64,000 nucleotides of DNA, taken from assembly GCF_000373265.1 (NCBI RefSeq), contig NZ_KB890761.1, forward strand, positions 1,228,599 through 1,292,598, read 5' to 3'. The position numbers and the translations under genes are program-made. Of this stretch, positions 43,419-51,269 are shown piece by piece. Under the pieces are notes generated by a model that had not been told where the DNA came from, did no database searches, and saw only the letters and a list, made by a program, of their open reading frames with translations. Origin of the DNA: Pontibacter roseus DSM 17521. GTDB taxonomy: Bacteria; Bacteroidota; Bacteroidia; Cytophagales; Hymenobacteraceae. Position 1 is the first letter of the stretch. Each line of letters starts with the position of its first letter.

Positions 43419-43527
43419 ACTCTCAAGGAAGCTCGTGACGGCTATCGCTGGGCCTCTGACCTTTGTAGCTGTTGGCTTTGCTGTTTGTTCGCTGAGTTGC
43501 TTTGTAGCTTCGCCTGTGCGGCGGGCA

Positions 43528-43609
43528 CCTACTTTTTTTCTTGGCAAAAAAAGTAGGCAAAAAAGCCAAGACGCTCCAAACTCGCTGACCGCTCGAACAG
43601 TGGAGCGCC
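43528..43609. repeat. Dispersed hairpin element with T7/A7 stem
   Basis: CCTACTTTTTTT (43528-43539) pairs with AAAAAAAGTAGG (43546-43557). CTTGGC and GCCAAG, and GCTCCA and TGGAGC, form further inverted pairs up to 43609. By recall, similar TTTTTCTTGG...CCAAGACGCTCCAAACTCGC sequences are widespread between Bacteroidota genes. Confidence 0.6.
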
Positions 43610-43726
43610 AATGGGTTCACCTGGCCGATGCCGCTGGCCTGTATCTGCTGTTGTAAGTTTGTCTTGCTATACCTGCCAAATTGTGTGCTACAGCGCCTAT
43701 ACCTTAGAAAAAGCTATGGCAGAAAA

Positions 43727-43753
43727 TCCCCCTTCGAAGGGGGCAAGGGGATG
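43727..43753. repeat. Second copy of the CCCCCTTTGAAGGGGG palindrome family
   Basis: TCCCCCTTCGAAGGGGGCAA continuing to GGGGATG differs from the right arm at 36519-36545 at two positions. Here it is a single arm without the inverted partner. Confidence 0.8.
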
Positions 43754-43828
43754 TAATCGTTCCAGATTCTTTCACGAGAGGGGCAGGGGTGGTGGAACCA
43801 GGCTACCTATCCCATACCCATACCTATC

Positions 43829-43852
43829 TATACCTATACCTATACCTATACC
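43829..43852. repeat. Four perfect tandem TATACC hexamers
   Basis: Units start at 43829, 43835, 43841 and 43847. They are flanked on the left by CATACC variants (43813-43824) and on the right by another CTATACCTG at 43860-43868. This is the window-wide iterated hexamer, here expanded in tandem. Confidence 0.95.
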
Positions 43853-43897
43853 TCGCCTGCTATACCTGCTCACGCTCCAGTCATTCCTTCTCCTACT

Positions 43898-44102
43898 GTC
43901 ATTCCGACGAAAGGAGGAATCTGTTAACCTACCCACCGCCGGTTCGAGCGCAGCGGGAACTGGCGGTGAAGCCTGCTGGCCTATTTGCTCCTGTCGCTTT
44001 CCTCCACTTCCTCCCTTTCTCGTCCTCAGAAAAGCCGCATCTGCGCTGGCGCTGGATTGGAGGCCAGTAGGGCGTGAGATTCCTCCTTTCATTGGAATGA
44101 CA
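43898..44102. repeat. Composite element bounded by GTCATTCCGA inverted arms
   Basis: The arm at 43898-43922 (GTCATTCCGACGAAAGGAGG followed by AATCT) is mirrored by 44078-44102 (AGATTCCTCC...GGAATGAC), with 155 bases between. The same left arm occurs at 54289-54313. Confidence 0.75.
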
Positions 44103-44435
44103 ACATTGCCTGTCAAGATTCGTGCAGAGGATTCTCCTCCTCGGAGAGGCAGGGGCAGGTTGGTTAGTAGCAGGAGATAGAAGTGAAACAGCACCTACAG
44201 TAAATAAACCTGACAAATGGCAGTAGCAGAGCACCCTCCTAGAGGCAGGGGCTTGGAAGAAGACAAGAGTGGCAGGGGTGGTTGGACCCGGGGCAGAATC
44301 TAGAGCATATATCCATTTCGGCCCACTTTTCCCCAACACCTCAGCTCTTAAACTCCCTAACTCCCCAACTCTCCTCTTTTAGAACATTTCCTGAAAAGGC
44401 TTTAGAATTGCTGAGCGGTATGTGCCGAAAAAATG

Positions 44436-44443
44436 TAAATTTG
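44436..44443 (+). promoter_or_regulatory. -7 element of ftsK
   Basis: TAAATTTG matches TAnnTTTG, 21 bases before the ATG at 44465. A TTG at 44408-44410 is 25 bases upstream, too far for a good -33 box. Confidence 0.5.
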
Positions 44444-44464
44444 GAATTCTAATCAGTCGAGGGA

Positions 44465-47104
44465 ATGGCAAAGAACACTTACAGAAACGATGCGGTGAGC
44501 ACGGGGAGGGCGAAGAATGAGGTACGTGGCCGTAACGAACCACGCGGTAGCAGCGCACCCCCTGCCGAAAAGACTAAACCGAAGAAACAAAAGAAACCTT
44601 TCAAGCTGCCGTCGTTCCGGCTGCGCCTGAAGCTGCCTGCTTTCCTGACAGACAGGCGCTTCAAGCTGTTCATTGGCTTCTCCTCCATGCTGATTTCCTT
44701 TTTCCTGATTATAGCCTTCGTATCCTACCTCTTCACAGGGGCGGCCGATCAAAGCGTGGTGGAGTCGGTGGAAGGTACCGGCCTGAAAGAGTCGGGACAG
44801 GAGGCGGAGAACTGGCTCGGGTTGTTTGGCGCCTGGGTATCGCATTTCTTTATATTCAACTTGTTAGGTTTAGGCGCCTTCTTCCTGGTGCCTATATTCT
44901 TCTTTGCCGGTAGTCGCATCGTGTTCCGCTGGAAATCGGTCTCCATGTCCTACGTGCTGGGCTTGTGCACCTTCTCCATGCTGTGGCTGAGCCTGACGCT
45001 GGGTTACATCGTGCTGTCTACCAACACGGTGGAGTCGCTGGGTTTCCTGGGGGGAGGCATCGGCATTGAGACGGCCATCTGGCTCAGCAGCCTCATTGGC
45101 TGGGGCAGTGGCCTGTTGCTGGGCTTTCTGCTGCTCGTCTTCCTGGTGTTCTTCTTCAACATCACCAGCATCAACTGGAGTAGGTCAACCGCTGACGAGG
45201 AGGACGAAGACGTGGCCATCGACAGAGGCAACGCGTCCTCGCTGCGCGATGTCGTGCATGGTTCTACCCGTCATAACATCAATCACACAGCCGACCCAAC
45301 CGCCTCACTAGATGCCGAGGGAGAAGAGGAACTGTACGATGAGGAAGACGATGAGCTATACCTGGAGGATGAGGAAGAAGAGGCCATCAACCGAGCCCTG
45401 GAGATGGAACTGAGCTCCCTGAAGCCAGAGCCTCGCAAACCTGCCGCGCCGGCCGCCCCTGCGCTGGAACTGGACATCGAGGATGAGCTGGAAGAGGATT
45501 TGGCCGAGGACGAATTCGACACCGTGGAAGGCGACGATGAGCTGGACCTGCAAGTGGAGCGAACGCCGGAAGAAGAGGCCGCTGATGTGCTGGCCACTGA
45601 AAACTACGACCCTACGCTGGATTTGGCCCGCTACCAATACCCGACCATTGACCTGCTAAACGACTACGGCGCTACCAAAGTGTCGGTGACCAAAGAGGAG
45701 CTCGAAGCCAACAAAGACAAGATTGTAGCCACGCTCGGCCACTATAACATAGGTATAGCTAGCATCAAAGCCACCATCGGCCCGACGGTAACGCTCTATG
45801 AGATTGTGCCGGATGCGGGGGTGCGCATCTCCAAAATCAAGAACCTGGAAGATGACATCGCCCTGAGCCTGGCTGCCTTGGGTATACGCATTATCGCTCC
45901 TATACCTGGTAAGGGCACGATAGGTATAGAAGTGCCGAACACCAAAAAGGAAATGGTGTCCATCAAGTCTATCCTGTCGACAGAGAAGTTCATGAAGAGC
46001 GAGATGGACCTGCCGATTGCCTTCGGTAAGACCATCACCAACGAGGTGTTCATCACCGACCTGGCCAAAATGCCGCACTTGCTCATGGCGGGTGCCACGG
46101 GCCAGGGTAAGTCCGTTGGCCTCAACGCCATTCTGACTTCTTTGCTGTACAAGCGCCACCCGTCGCAGCTCAAGTTCGTGCTCGTGGACCCGAAAAAGGT
46201 GGAACTCTCGCTGTTCAACAAAATAGAACGCCACTTCCTGGCCAAGCTGCCTGATAGCGAAGAGGCCATTATCACGGATACCAAGAAGGTGGTGAACACG
46301 CTCAACTCGCTCTGTATGGAGATGGATATGCGGTACGACCTCTTGAAGGACGCCGGTTGCCGTAACCTGAAAGAGTACAACCGTAAGTTTGTGGAGCGCC
46401 GCCTCAACCCGAAAAAAGGGCACAAGTTTATGCCTTACATCGTGCTGGTGATTGACGAGTTGGCTGACTTGATGATGACAGCCGGCAAAGAGGTGGAAAC
46501 CCCGATTGCCCGACTGGCGCAGCTGGCCCGTGCCATTGGCATACACTTAGTAGTAGCCACGCAGCGTCCGTCGGTAAACGTGATTACGGGTATCATCAAA
46601 GCGAACTTCCCGGCACGTATCTCCTTCAAGGTTACCTCCAAGATTGACTCACGCACGATTCTGGATGCCGGCGGTGCCGACCAGTTGATTGGCCAGGGCG
46701 ATATGCTCTTCTCCATCGGTTCGGATATGATTCGTATTCAGTGCGCCTTCGTGGATACGCCGGAAGTGGACCGCATCTGCGACTTCATTGGCGAGCAGCA
46801 GGGCTACAGCGACGCCTATCTGTTGCCGGAGTTTGTGGGCGACGAGAGTGGCAACGAAAAAGCCGACTTCGACCCGAGTTCCAAAGACCCGATGTTCGAG
46901 GAGGCCGCCCGCATCATTGTGCAGCACCAGCAGGGAAGCACCTCGCTGCTGCAGCGCCGCCTCAAGCTGGGCTACAACCGCGCCGGCCGCCTGATTGACC
47001 AATTAGAAGCCGCAGGTATAGTGGGTCCGTTTGAGGGAAGTAAGGCCCGCGAGGTTTTAATTCCGGATGAGTATAGTTTGGAACAGTTATTGAATACGTT
47101 GTAG
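44465..47104 (+). CDS. ftsK: DNA translocase FtsK
   Basis: Septal ATP-driven DNA pump that clears chromosomes at division and activates XerCD at dif. The 879-aa protein has a basic N-terminus, about four membrane helices between residues 65 and 230, and an acidic linker (roughly 240-380, rich in Glu and Asp). The alpha-beta motor follows (Walker A in MAGATGQGKSVGLN, YIVLVIDELADLMMTAGKEV, and LARAIGIHLVVATQRPSVNV). The C-terminal gamma winged helix is LLQRRLKLGYNRAGRLIDQL, which reads KOPS DNA. XerD is encoded 8 kb upstream. Confidence 0.97.
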   Translation: MAKNTYRNDAVSTGRAKNEVRGRNEPRGSSAPPAEKTKPKKQKKPFKLPSFRLRLKLPAFLTDRRFKLFIGFSSMLISFFLIIAFVSYLFTGAADQSVVESVEGTGLKESGQEAENWLGLFGAWVSHFFIFNLLGLGAFFLVPIFFFAGSRIVFRWKSVSMSYVLGLCTFSMLWLSLTLGYIVLSTNTVESLGFLGGGIGIETAIWLSSLIGWGSGLLLGFLLLVFLVFFFNITSINWSRSTADEEDEDVAIDRGNASSLRDVVHGSTRHNINHTADPTASLDAEGEEELYDEEDDELYLEDEEEEAINRALEMELSSLKPEPRKPAAPAAPALELDIEDELEEDLAEDEFDTVEGDDELDLQVERTPEEEAADVLATENYDPTLDLARYQYPTIDLLNDYGATKVSVTKEELEANKDKIVATLGHYNIGIASIKATIGPTVTLYEIVPDAGVRISKIKNLEDDIALSLAALGIRIIAPIPGKGTIGIEVPNTKKEMVSIKSILSTEKFMKSEMDLPIAFGKTITNEVFITDLAKMPHLLMAGATGQGKSVGLNAILTSLLYKRHPSQLKFVLVDPKKVELSLFNKIERHFLAKLPDSEEAIITDTKKVVNTLNSLCMEMDMRYDLLKDAGCRNLKEYNRKFVERRLNPKKGHKFMPYIVLVIDELADLMMTAGKEVETPIARLAQLARAIGIHLVVATQRPSVNVITGIIKANFPARISFKVTSKIDSRTILDAGGADQLIGQGDMLFSIGSDMIRIQCAFVDTPEVDRICDFIGEQQGYSDAYLLPEFVGDESGNEKADFDPSSKDPMFEEAARIIVQHQQGSTSLLQRRLKLGYNRAGRLIDQLEAAGIVGPFEGSKAREVLIPDEYSLEQLLNTL

Positions 47105-47130
47105 AAATAAGAAGAAAAGACACCTATAAT

Positions 47131-47775
47131 ATGAAAAGAGTATTCTCTCTCCTGCTGGCCCTGATGCTATTTGTTAACCTGGCGCAAGCGCAGCAGGACC
47201 CTAAGGCAGGCAAGATACTGGACCAGATGAGCCAGAAGTACAGAAGCATGAAGGCCTTTAAAGCCACTTTTGCACAGACACTCGAGAACCCATCTGCCAA
47301 GGTAAAGGAAACCATGGAAGGTGATATCATGGTGAGCGGCCCCAAGTACAGGCTGGCGGTGAGCGGCCAGGAGGTCATCAGCGATGGCAAGCTCATGTGG
47401 ACATACCTGAAGGATGTGAACGAAGTGACCATCACAGAGACCGATGCTGAGGCGGAGGCGATGGCGCCGAGCAAGATTTTCGATATGTACAAGAAAGGCT
47501 ACAAGTATGCCTACGCCGGTACCGAGAAACAGGGTGCTGAGGTGATGGACGTGATTGAACTGGCGCCGGAAGACCGCAACAACCCTATTTTCAAGGTGCG
47601 CCTCTACATCAGCCAGAAAGACAAGACACTCAAGAGCTGGCAGATGTTCCGCAACAACGGCAACCGCTATACCTACACCATCAAGAATTTCCAGGCAAAC
47701 CCCACGCTGGCTACTGATGCCTTCAGCTTCAACAAAGCCAAGTACAAAGGCGTGCAGGTAGTGGACCTAAGATAA
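47131..47775 (+). CDS. lolA: LolA-like outer-membrane lipoprotein carrier
   Basis: Periplasmic chaperone that ferries lipoproteins to the outer membrane. The 214-aa protein has a signal peptide (FSLLLALMLFVNLAQAQ). It contains the LolA half-barrel pattern KATFAQTLENPSAKVKETME, GDIMVSGPKYRLAVSGQEVI, SDGKLMWTYLKDVNEVTITE and TDAFSFNKAKYKGVQVVDLR. The final DLR is typical of the family. It follows ftsK after 26 bases and is probably cotranscribed; a terminator follows. Confidence 0.9.
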   Translation: MKRVFSLLLALMLFVNLAQAQQDPKAGKILDQMSQKYRSMKAFKATFAQTLENPSAKVKETMEGDIMVSGPKYRLAVSGQEVISDGKLMWTYLKDVNEVTITETDAEAEAMAPSKIFDMYKKGYKYAYAGTEKQGAEVMDVIELAPEDRNNPIFKVRLYISQKDKTLKSWQMFRNNGNRYTYTIKNFQANPTLATDAFSFNKAKYKGVQVVDLR

Positions 47776-47796
47776 CCCAACTATTTATGATACATG

Positions 47797-47832
47797 AAAA
47801 GAGCTGCTCCGTGTGGGGCAGCTCTTTTTTGT
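47797..47832. terminator. Terminator after ftsK-lolA
   Basis: AAAAGAGCTGCTCC (47797-47810) pairs with GGGGCAGCTCTTTT (47815-47828) with one mismatch, followed by TT. The A-run on the left also suits the convergent lipoprotein gene. Confidence 0.85.
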
Positions 47833-47851
47833 TCAGGCGTATTTGCTTTTT

Positions 47852-48364
47852 TTAATGCGTAGCGAAGTCCAGGCGCAGGTTCAATTGACTTACTTCTTTT
47901 GATTTGACCTCCACCGGGTTTATACCTCCATGCCCATCTGAGCCATTGGCGTAAAGTTTCCCCTGCTCCTGTATCAGCACCGAGTAAGTGCCCGGCGCAA
48001 GGCGGACCTCATAGAAACCGGTGGCATCGCTCTCTACTGTTGCCAACGGAGCAGTGGCCAAGGTATAGTACACAAAATCCTCCCGGCTGCTGGCCTGTTG
48101 TATGGTCGTGTAAGGGTATACCATGATTTTGCGCTTCACCGGGTACTCCTTGCACTTAGTATAATCAATGATAGGCATGCAGTTGCCTTCTGTCAAAGTC
48201 AGGGTGCCGGAGATGCCCTGGTCAACAGTGACCTTATTGCTGTTCTGCTCATACAGCCTGCCGGTGTTGTTTACCCAGTTTTCCGGGGCAGCGGGCTCCT
48301 CGTCTTTGCTGCAACCCATGAAAGACAGTGCGGAGAGGGCGAGCAGGATAGGCAGTTTTTTCAT
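47852..48364 (-). CDS. Lipoprotein with carboxypeptidase-regulatory-like fold
   Basis: The 170-aa product has a lipobox ending MGC at about residue 18 (MKKLPILLALSALSFMGCSK). In the mature part, GISGTLTLTEGNCMPII, PVKRKIMVYPYTTI and ATGFYEVRLAPGTYSVLIQE follow the pattern of small transthyretin-like domains that decorate cell-surface proteins. Two cysteines (NCMP and TKCKEY) may form a disulfide. Specific function unknown. It and the next lipoprotein gene upstream lie 34 bases apart and are likely read together. Confidence 0.75.
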   Translation of the reverse strand: MKKLPILLALSALSFMGCSKDEEPAAPENWVNNTGRLYEQNSNKVTVDQGISGTLTLTEGNCMPIIDYTKCKEYPVKRKIMVYPYTTIQQASSREDFVYYTLATAPLATVESDATGFYEVRLAPGTYSVLIQEQGKLYANGSDGHGGINPVEVKSKEVSQLNLRLDFATH

Positions 48365-48398
48365 AGAAGTATGGTATAGTGTATGGTTTTGCTCCGGT

Positions 48399-48800
48399 TT
48401 AGCGTGGGTTGCCTACCTCTATGGTTCTGGTGATATACCCTTCCGAAGGCGTGGACTTGAAGCGCAGGGTATAGGTGCCCGAGTCAGTTGGCCGGAAGGT
48501 ATAGGTGACTTTGCGGGTGGGCAGGTCGTCGGTGCAGGTTTCTCCTTTGTATACCGCCATCACCTGTATCTCCTGCTCCTTGCCAGCAGCGTTTACAGCA
48601 AAAGAGCCGAACTGGCCGCAGCCGTTGTTGACGGTGAAATACACGTCTACCGGCACGGTAGCGCCTGCCTGGGCTGTTGCAGGGGCATCTACCCGTGTAA
48701 CCGGCACCGGGTGCTCCTGCAGCGTGGGTATGGGCTCCTCTTTGGAGCAGCTGAAGGCGGAGAGCAGAAACAGGGCGAAAATGCAGAGTGTTCGGACCAT
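48399..48800 (-). CDS. Small lipoprotein with Ig-like/beta-sandwich domain
   Basis: The 133-aa product has a lipobox ending FSC (IFALFLLSAFSCSKEE). The mature region is predicted all-beta: AGATVPVDVYFTVNNGCGQF, IQVMAVYKGETCTDDLPTRK and TYTFRPTDSGTYTLRFKSTP. It carries a cysteine pair likely to form a disulfide. It resembles uncharacterised Bacteroidota lipoproteins; no function is assigned. It is the promoter-proximal gene of the two-lipoprotein unit. Confidence 0.7.
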   Translation of the reverse strand: MVRTLCIFALFLLSAFSCSKEEPIPTLQEHPVPVTRVDAPATAQAGATVPVDVYFTVNNGCGQFGSFAVNAAGKEQEIQVMAVYKGETCTDDLPTRKVTYTFRPTDSGTYTLRFKSTPSEGYITRTIEVGNPR

Positions 48801-48922
48801 AGGAGCGGTGGAGTTGAAATGATTAGCTAATATAACGATTCCATTTGAAGGAGAAAGGTTGCAAGGCCTGTGGCCGATTTATCTGGACAGCGCCATTTTA
48901 GGCCAACGCAGGTATAAAAACT

Positions 48923-48952
48923 TTTGCGCCTGCCCGTAAAAACGTAGCTTTG
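48923..48952 (+). promoter_or_regulatory. Promoter of pyrF
   Basis: TTTG (48923-48926) and TAGCTTTG (48945-48952) with an 18-base spacer fit the Bacteroidota consensus. The start would fall near 48959, 25 bases before the ATG. Confidence 0.65.
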
Positions 48953-48983
48953 CTATACCTGAACCTTAGCTCCTATACCTGTT

Positions 48984-49814
48984 ATGACCAGAGAAAAGCT
49001 GTTTGAGCAAATCCTCCAGAAGAAGTCCTATCTGTGCATTGGCCTGGACACCGACCCCAAGCGCCTGCCGCAGCACCTGCTGGACAACGAAGACCCTGTG
49101 TTCGAGTTCAACCGCCAGATTATAGAGGCCACCGCCGACCTCTGCGTGGCCTACAAGCCGAACATCGCCTTTTATGAGGCGCAGGGGCCGAAAGGGTGGG
49201 TAAGCCTGGAGAAGACGCTTCAGCACATTCCGCAGGAGATATTCACGATAGCCGACGCCAAGCGCGGCGACATCGGCAATACCTCGGAGCTTTACGCCCG
49301 AGCCTTCTTCGAGACCATGGACTTCAACGCCGTGACAGTGGCTCCCTACATGGGTTCTGATTCGGTGAAGCCTTTCCTGGTGCAGCCTGGCCGCTGGGTA
49401 ATCCTGCTGGCGCTGACGTCCAACCCCGGCAGCCAGGATTTCCAGATGCTCCGGTTATCGGATGGCAGCGAAGAGTACCTGTTTGAGCAGGTGCTGCGCG
49501 AGAGCGCCAACTGGGCCAGCACCGGTCAGATGATGTACGTAGTGGGGGCTACGCAAGCCGAGCACATTGAGCGCGTGCGGGCCATCGTGCCGAACCACTT
49601 CCTGCTGGTGCCTGGCGTGGGCGCACAGGGCGGCAGCCTGGAAGAGATTTCGCGGCTGGGCCTGAATCAGCAGTGCGGCCTGCTGGTCAACTCTTCCCGT
49701 GCCATCATCTACGCCTCCGCTGGCCGCGACTTCGCTGACCGTGCCAGAGAAGCAGCCCAGGAGGTGCAACGCGAAATGGAGCAGTACCTGGAGCAGTATG
49801 TAACGCATTTGTAA
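48984..49814 (+). CDS. pyrF: Orotidine 5'-phosphate decarboxylase (type 2)
   Basis: Last step of UMP synthesis. The 276-aa protein belongs to the longer type 2 group. Landmarks are [48 protein letters not shown] with catalytic Lys93, [14 protein letters not shown] and [15 protein letters not shown]. It has its own promoter and a hairpin terminator. Confidence 0.95.
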   Translation: MTREKLFEQILQKKSYLCIGLDTDPKRLPQHLLDNEDPVFEFNRQIIEATADLCVAYKPNIAFYEAQGPKGWVSLEKTLQHIPQEIFTIADAKRGDIGNTSELYARAFFETMDFNAVTVAPYMGSDSVKPFLVQPGRWVILLALTSNPGSQDFQMLRLSDGSEEYLFEQVLRESANWASTGQMMYVVGATQAEHIERVRAIVPNHFLLVPGVGAQGGSLEEISRLGLNQQCGLLVNSSRAIIYASAGRDFADRAREAAQEVQREMEQYLEQYVTHL

Positions 49815-49851
49815 CACAGTGCAGCAGGTGTTGCTGCTTTCTTCAATACAC

Positions 49852-49897
49852 AACCGCCATACCTGTGCCTTATAGCAGGGGTATGGCGGTTTTTTTG
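49852..49897 (+). terminator. Terminator of pyrF
   Basis: AACCGCCATACC (49852-49863) pairs perfectly with GGTATGGCGGTT (49880-49891), followed by TTTTTTG. Confidence 0.9.
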
Positions 49898-50389
49898 TTG
49901 GAGGGAGTATTGAAATGGTGCAATAGGTGGCAAAGTCGCACATCGGATGTTTCAGAGGTTTTCTCGCCTTTTTTTTCTTAATGCTCTGATTTTTAATCGG
50001 TCATGTAGCCTTTTGCAGAAGGTTACCCGTGTGTATCCATCCGTGTATACTCGTGTTATTACGCGCTTATATACGGCTATTTAGTTGGTTTTAAAGCTGT
50101 CTTAAATAGTGTGGTGCATTAGAAAAAGGCAAAATAGCAGGGCTATGTAGAAGTTCTAATCAGCATAAGGGCCCATTGTGCGTCCTACTGGGTTGCCTCT
50201 TTCATGGTGTTTTATTTAAGACTCAAGAAGTATCGTCTATAATCGGTATATTGTATATATTGAATTAATAATCAACATGCGGCTAACGAGGTCTGAATAG
50301 CTGAATATAATCACTCTATCTAAATTTAGACTTAGAAATAAGCCTACGTACATAGTGCAGATAAACGTCATAGTGACGTGTATACAGTA
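49898..50389. other. AT-rich non-coding flank left of the cassette array
   Basis: About 490 bases with no convincing gene. The last 50 bases contain a palindrome ACGTCA-TAG-TGACGT (50366-50380) and two CATAGTG words just left of the first core GTTGGTGG. If the array is a true integron derivative, the primary attachment site (attI-like) would lie here. No integrase gene or remnant is recognisable. Confidence 0.5.
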
Positions 50390-50471
50390 GTTGGTGGTAA
50401 TAGTGAACTATGAAAAGTAAGGGGAAAGCCATCACAGTGTAATTTAGTGTAAGAACAATAATGAAATTTAA

Positions 50472-50666
50472 ATGCCTGTAATACTCTTAGCAGCTGGCTT
50501 ATTATCGATAATTATTGGAATTTTAATCTTCAGGGATATTCAAAAAGATAATAAGCGTGGGTATGAAGACAAGTATGGTGGCAACATCAAAATGTACTTT
50601 GCTTCTTTCGGATTTTGCTTGATAGGTATAGTTGTGATAATTAGAACTATACTTGATTTGATTTAA
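50472..50666 (+). CDS. Cassette 1 gene: 64-aa two-helix membrane protein
   Basis: The protein MPVILLAAGLLSIIIGILIF starts with one membrane helix. A polar loop (RDIQKDNKRGYEDKYGG) and a second helix (FGFCLIGIVVIIRTIL) follow. A short hairpin-like membrane protein of unknown function, typical of genes carried by cassettes. Base composition is much more AT-rich than flanking genes. The stop is 17 bases before the attC-like site. A tiny ATG frame of six codons precedes it at 50461. Confidence 0.65.
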   Translation: MPVILLAAGLLSIIIGILIFRDIQKDNKRGYEDKYGGNIKMYFASFGFCLIGIVVIIRTILDLI

Positions 50667-50683
50667 AGATAAAAAAACAACTT

Positions 50684-50750
50684 CCACCAACAAGGTTCAT
50701 AGTTTAGTTTCGGCTACGCCTCCCCACACTATGCACGAGTAACGTTAGCA
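50684..50750 (+). repeat. attC-like site 1
   Basis: Layout: CCACCAAC (50684-50691), 6 bases, CATAGT (50698-50703), a 24-base loop containing GGCTACGCCTCC, ACTATG (50728-50733), 10 bases, then GTTAGCA (50744-50750). Total 67 bases, within the known attC range. Inner stem CATAGT/ACTATG is perfect; outer cores pair only at AAC/GTT because the distal core belongs to the next cassette. Confidence 0.65.
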
Positions 50751-50775
50751 GTAAGGCGCTAGTATCAAACTAACA

Positions 50776-51159
50776 ATGAATAAAAAGTTTAAAATCATAT
50801 TAGTAACCCTAAGCCTAATAGTAGTAGGAATGGCTTTATTCATTGCAATCGGACTTTATGGAATGGAGATTGAAGACAGATATGGTGACAACCAAGACAT
50901 TTTTTATAGGTCTCGACAAGGGGACATTGTTGTCAATCATCAAACAAAGGAATTGGGGGAGATAAAGAAAACTTGGACCAGATTTTATGTAGTAAACAAA
51001 CTAGATACAATCGACACGAATGACTGGTGGGACGATAAGAATATTGAGATTTATAAAGTAACCGACTCAGAACCTCTAGATAAGAGTTATAACTATTCTG
51101 AATTCGAAAAACTGAAAGAAGAAGGAAAATTAGAGCTTAAAAAGAAACTGAGGCAATGA
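50776..51159 (+). CDS. Cassette 2 gene: 127-aa membrane-anchored protein, unknown
   Basis: One N-terminal hydrophobic helix (FKIILVTLSLIVVGMALFIA) is followed by a polar domain of about 95 residues with GMEIEDRYGDNQDIFYRSRQ, KKTWTRFYVVNKLDTIDTND and a Lys/Glu-rich end. It is likely anchored to the inner membrane with the polar part outside. No family is recognised. AT-rich codons contrast with neighbours. It ends 11 bases before the core of attC-like site 2. Confidence 0.65.
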   Translation: MNKKFKIILVTLSLIVVGMALFIAIGLYGMEIEDRYGDNQDIFYRSRQGDIVVNHQTKELGEIKKTWTRFYVVNKLDTIDTNDWWDDKNIEIYKVTDSEPLDKSYNYSEFEKLKEEGKLELKKKLRQ

Positions 51160-51169
51160 AAAGAATCCC

Positions 51170-51226
51170 TACTGCTAACCACACCCATAAGCCAGCTGCG
51201 CCGCCTTATGGCCAAGTCCGTTACAA
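51170..51226 (+). repeat. attC-like site 2
   Basis: Layout: TACTGCTAAC (51170-51179), 6 bases from AAC to CATAAG (51186-51191), a 13-base loop containing AGCTGCGCCGC, CTTATG (51205-51210), 9 bases, then GTTACAA (51220-51226). It aligns with site 1 over the loop (GCTACGCCTCC versus GCTGCGCCGCC) and over ATG-x-C...AGT...CGTTA. Confidence 0.65.
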
Positions 51227-51269
51227 ACCAGACAAAAGCAGCAAAGCGAAGCCATGGGCAGCGCCTGTA

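Larger units (their letters stand above)
43419..44464. repeat. 1-kb gene-free cluster of dispersed repeats
   Basis: No convincing gene lies here on either strand. The stretch holds at least four unrelated dispersed elements, listed separately: a TTTTTTTCTTGG hairpin element, a CCCCCTTCGAAGGGGG palindrome, a tandem TATACC run, and a GTCATTCCGA...AATCT inverted pair. Several words of the type GAGAGGCAGGGGCAGG and GAGGCAGGGGCTTGG also occur near 43780, 44151 and 44244. It looks like a preferred landing site for intergenic repeats between pyrD and ftsK. Confidence 0.75.
50390..51222 (+). mobile_element. Two-cassette, integrase-less integron-like array (CALIN-like)
   Basis: Cassette 1 runs from core GTTGGTGG at 50390 to the GTT at 50744; cassette 2 from there to the GTT at 51220. 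Each contains one AT-rich orphan gene in the same direction, followed by an attC-like site. The decisive point is complementarity. CCACCAAC at 50684-50691 (end of cassette 1) is the exact complement of GTTGGTGG at its beginning. TACTGCTAAC at 51170-51179 (end of cassette 2) is the exact complement of GTTAGCAGTA at 50744-50753. This is expected only if each cassette once was a circle with a folded attC. The core does not fit the strict GTTRRRY consensus. Confidence 0.7.

Noticed and set aside
43829-43852. CRISPR or minisatellite array
   Set aside because: Only four 6-base units with no spacers; it is a tandem run of the dispersed hexamer.
43770-44194. Short frames in the repeat hub rich in Tyr-Leu and Ser-Phe
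   Set aside because: They are translations of TATACC runs and palindromic repeats, with no start signals or known domains.
44465-47104. Several long antisense frames in ftsK, atpD and other genes
   Set aside because: They mirror the codon pattern of strong sense genes in GC-rich wobble positions and show no family motifs.
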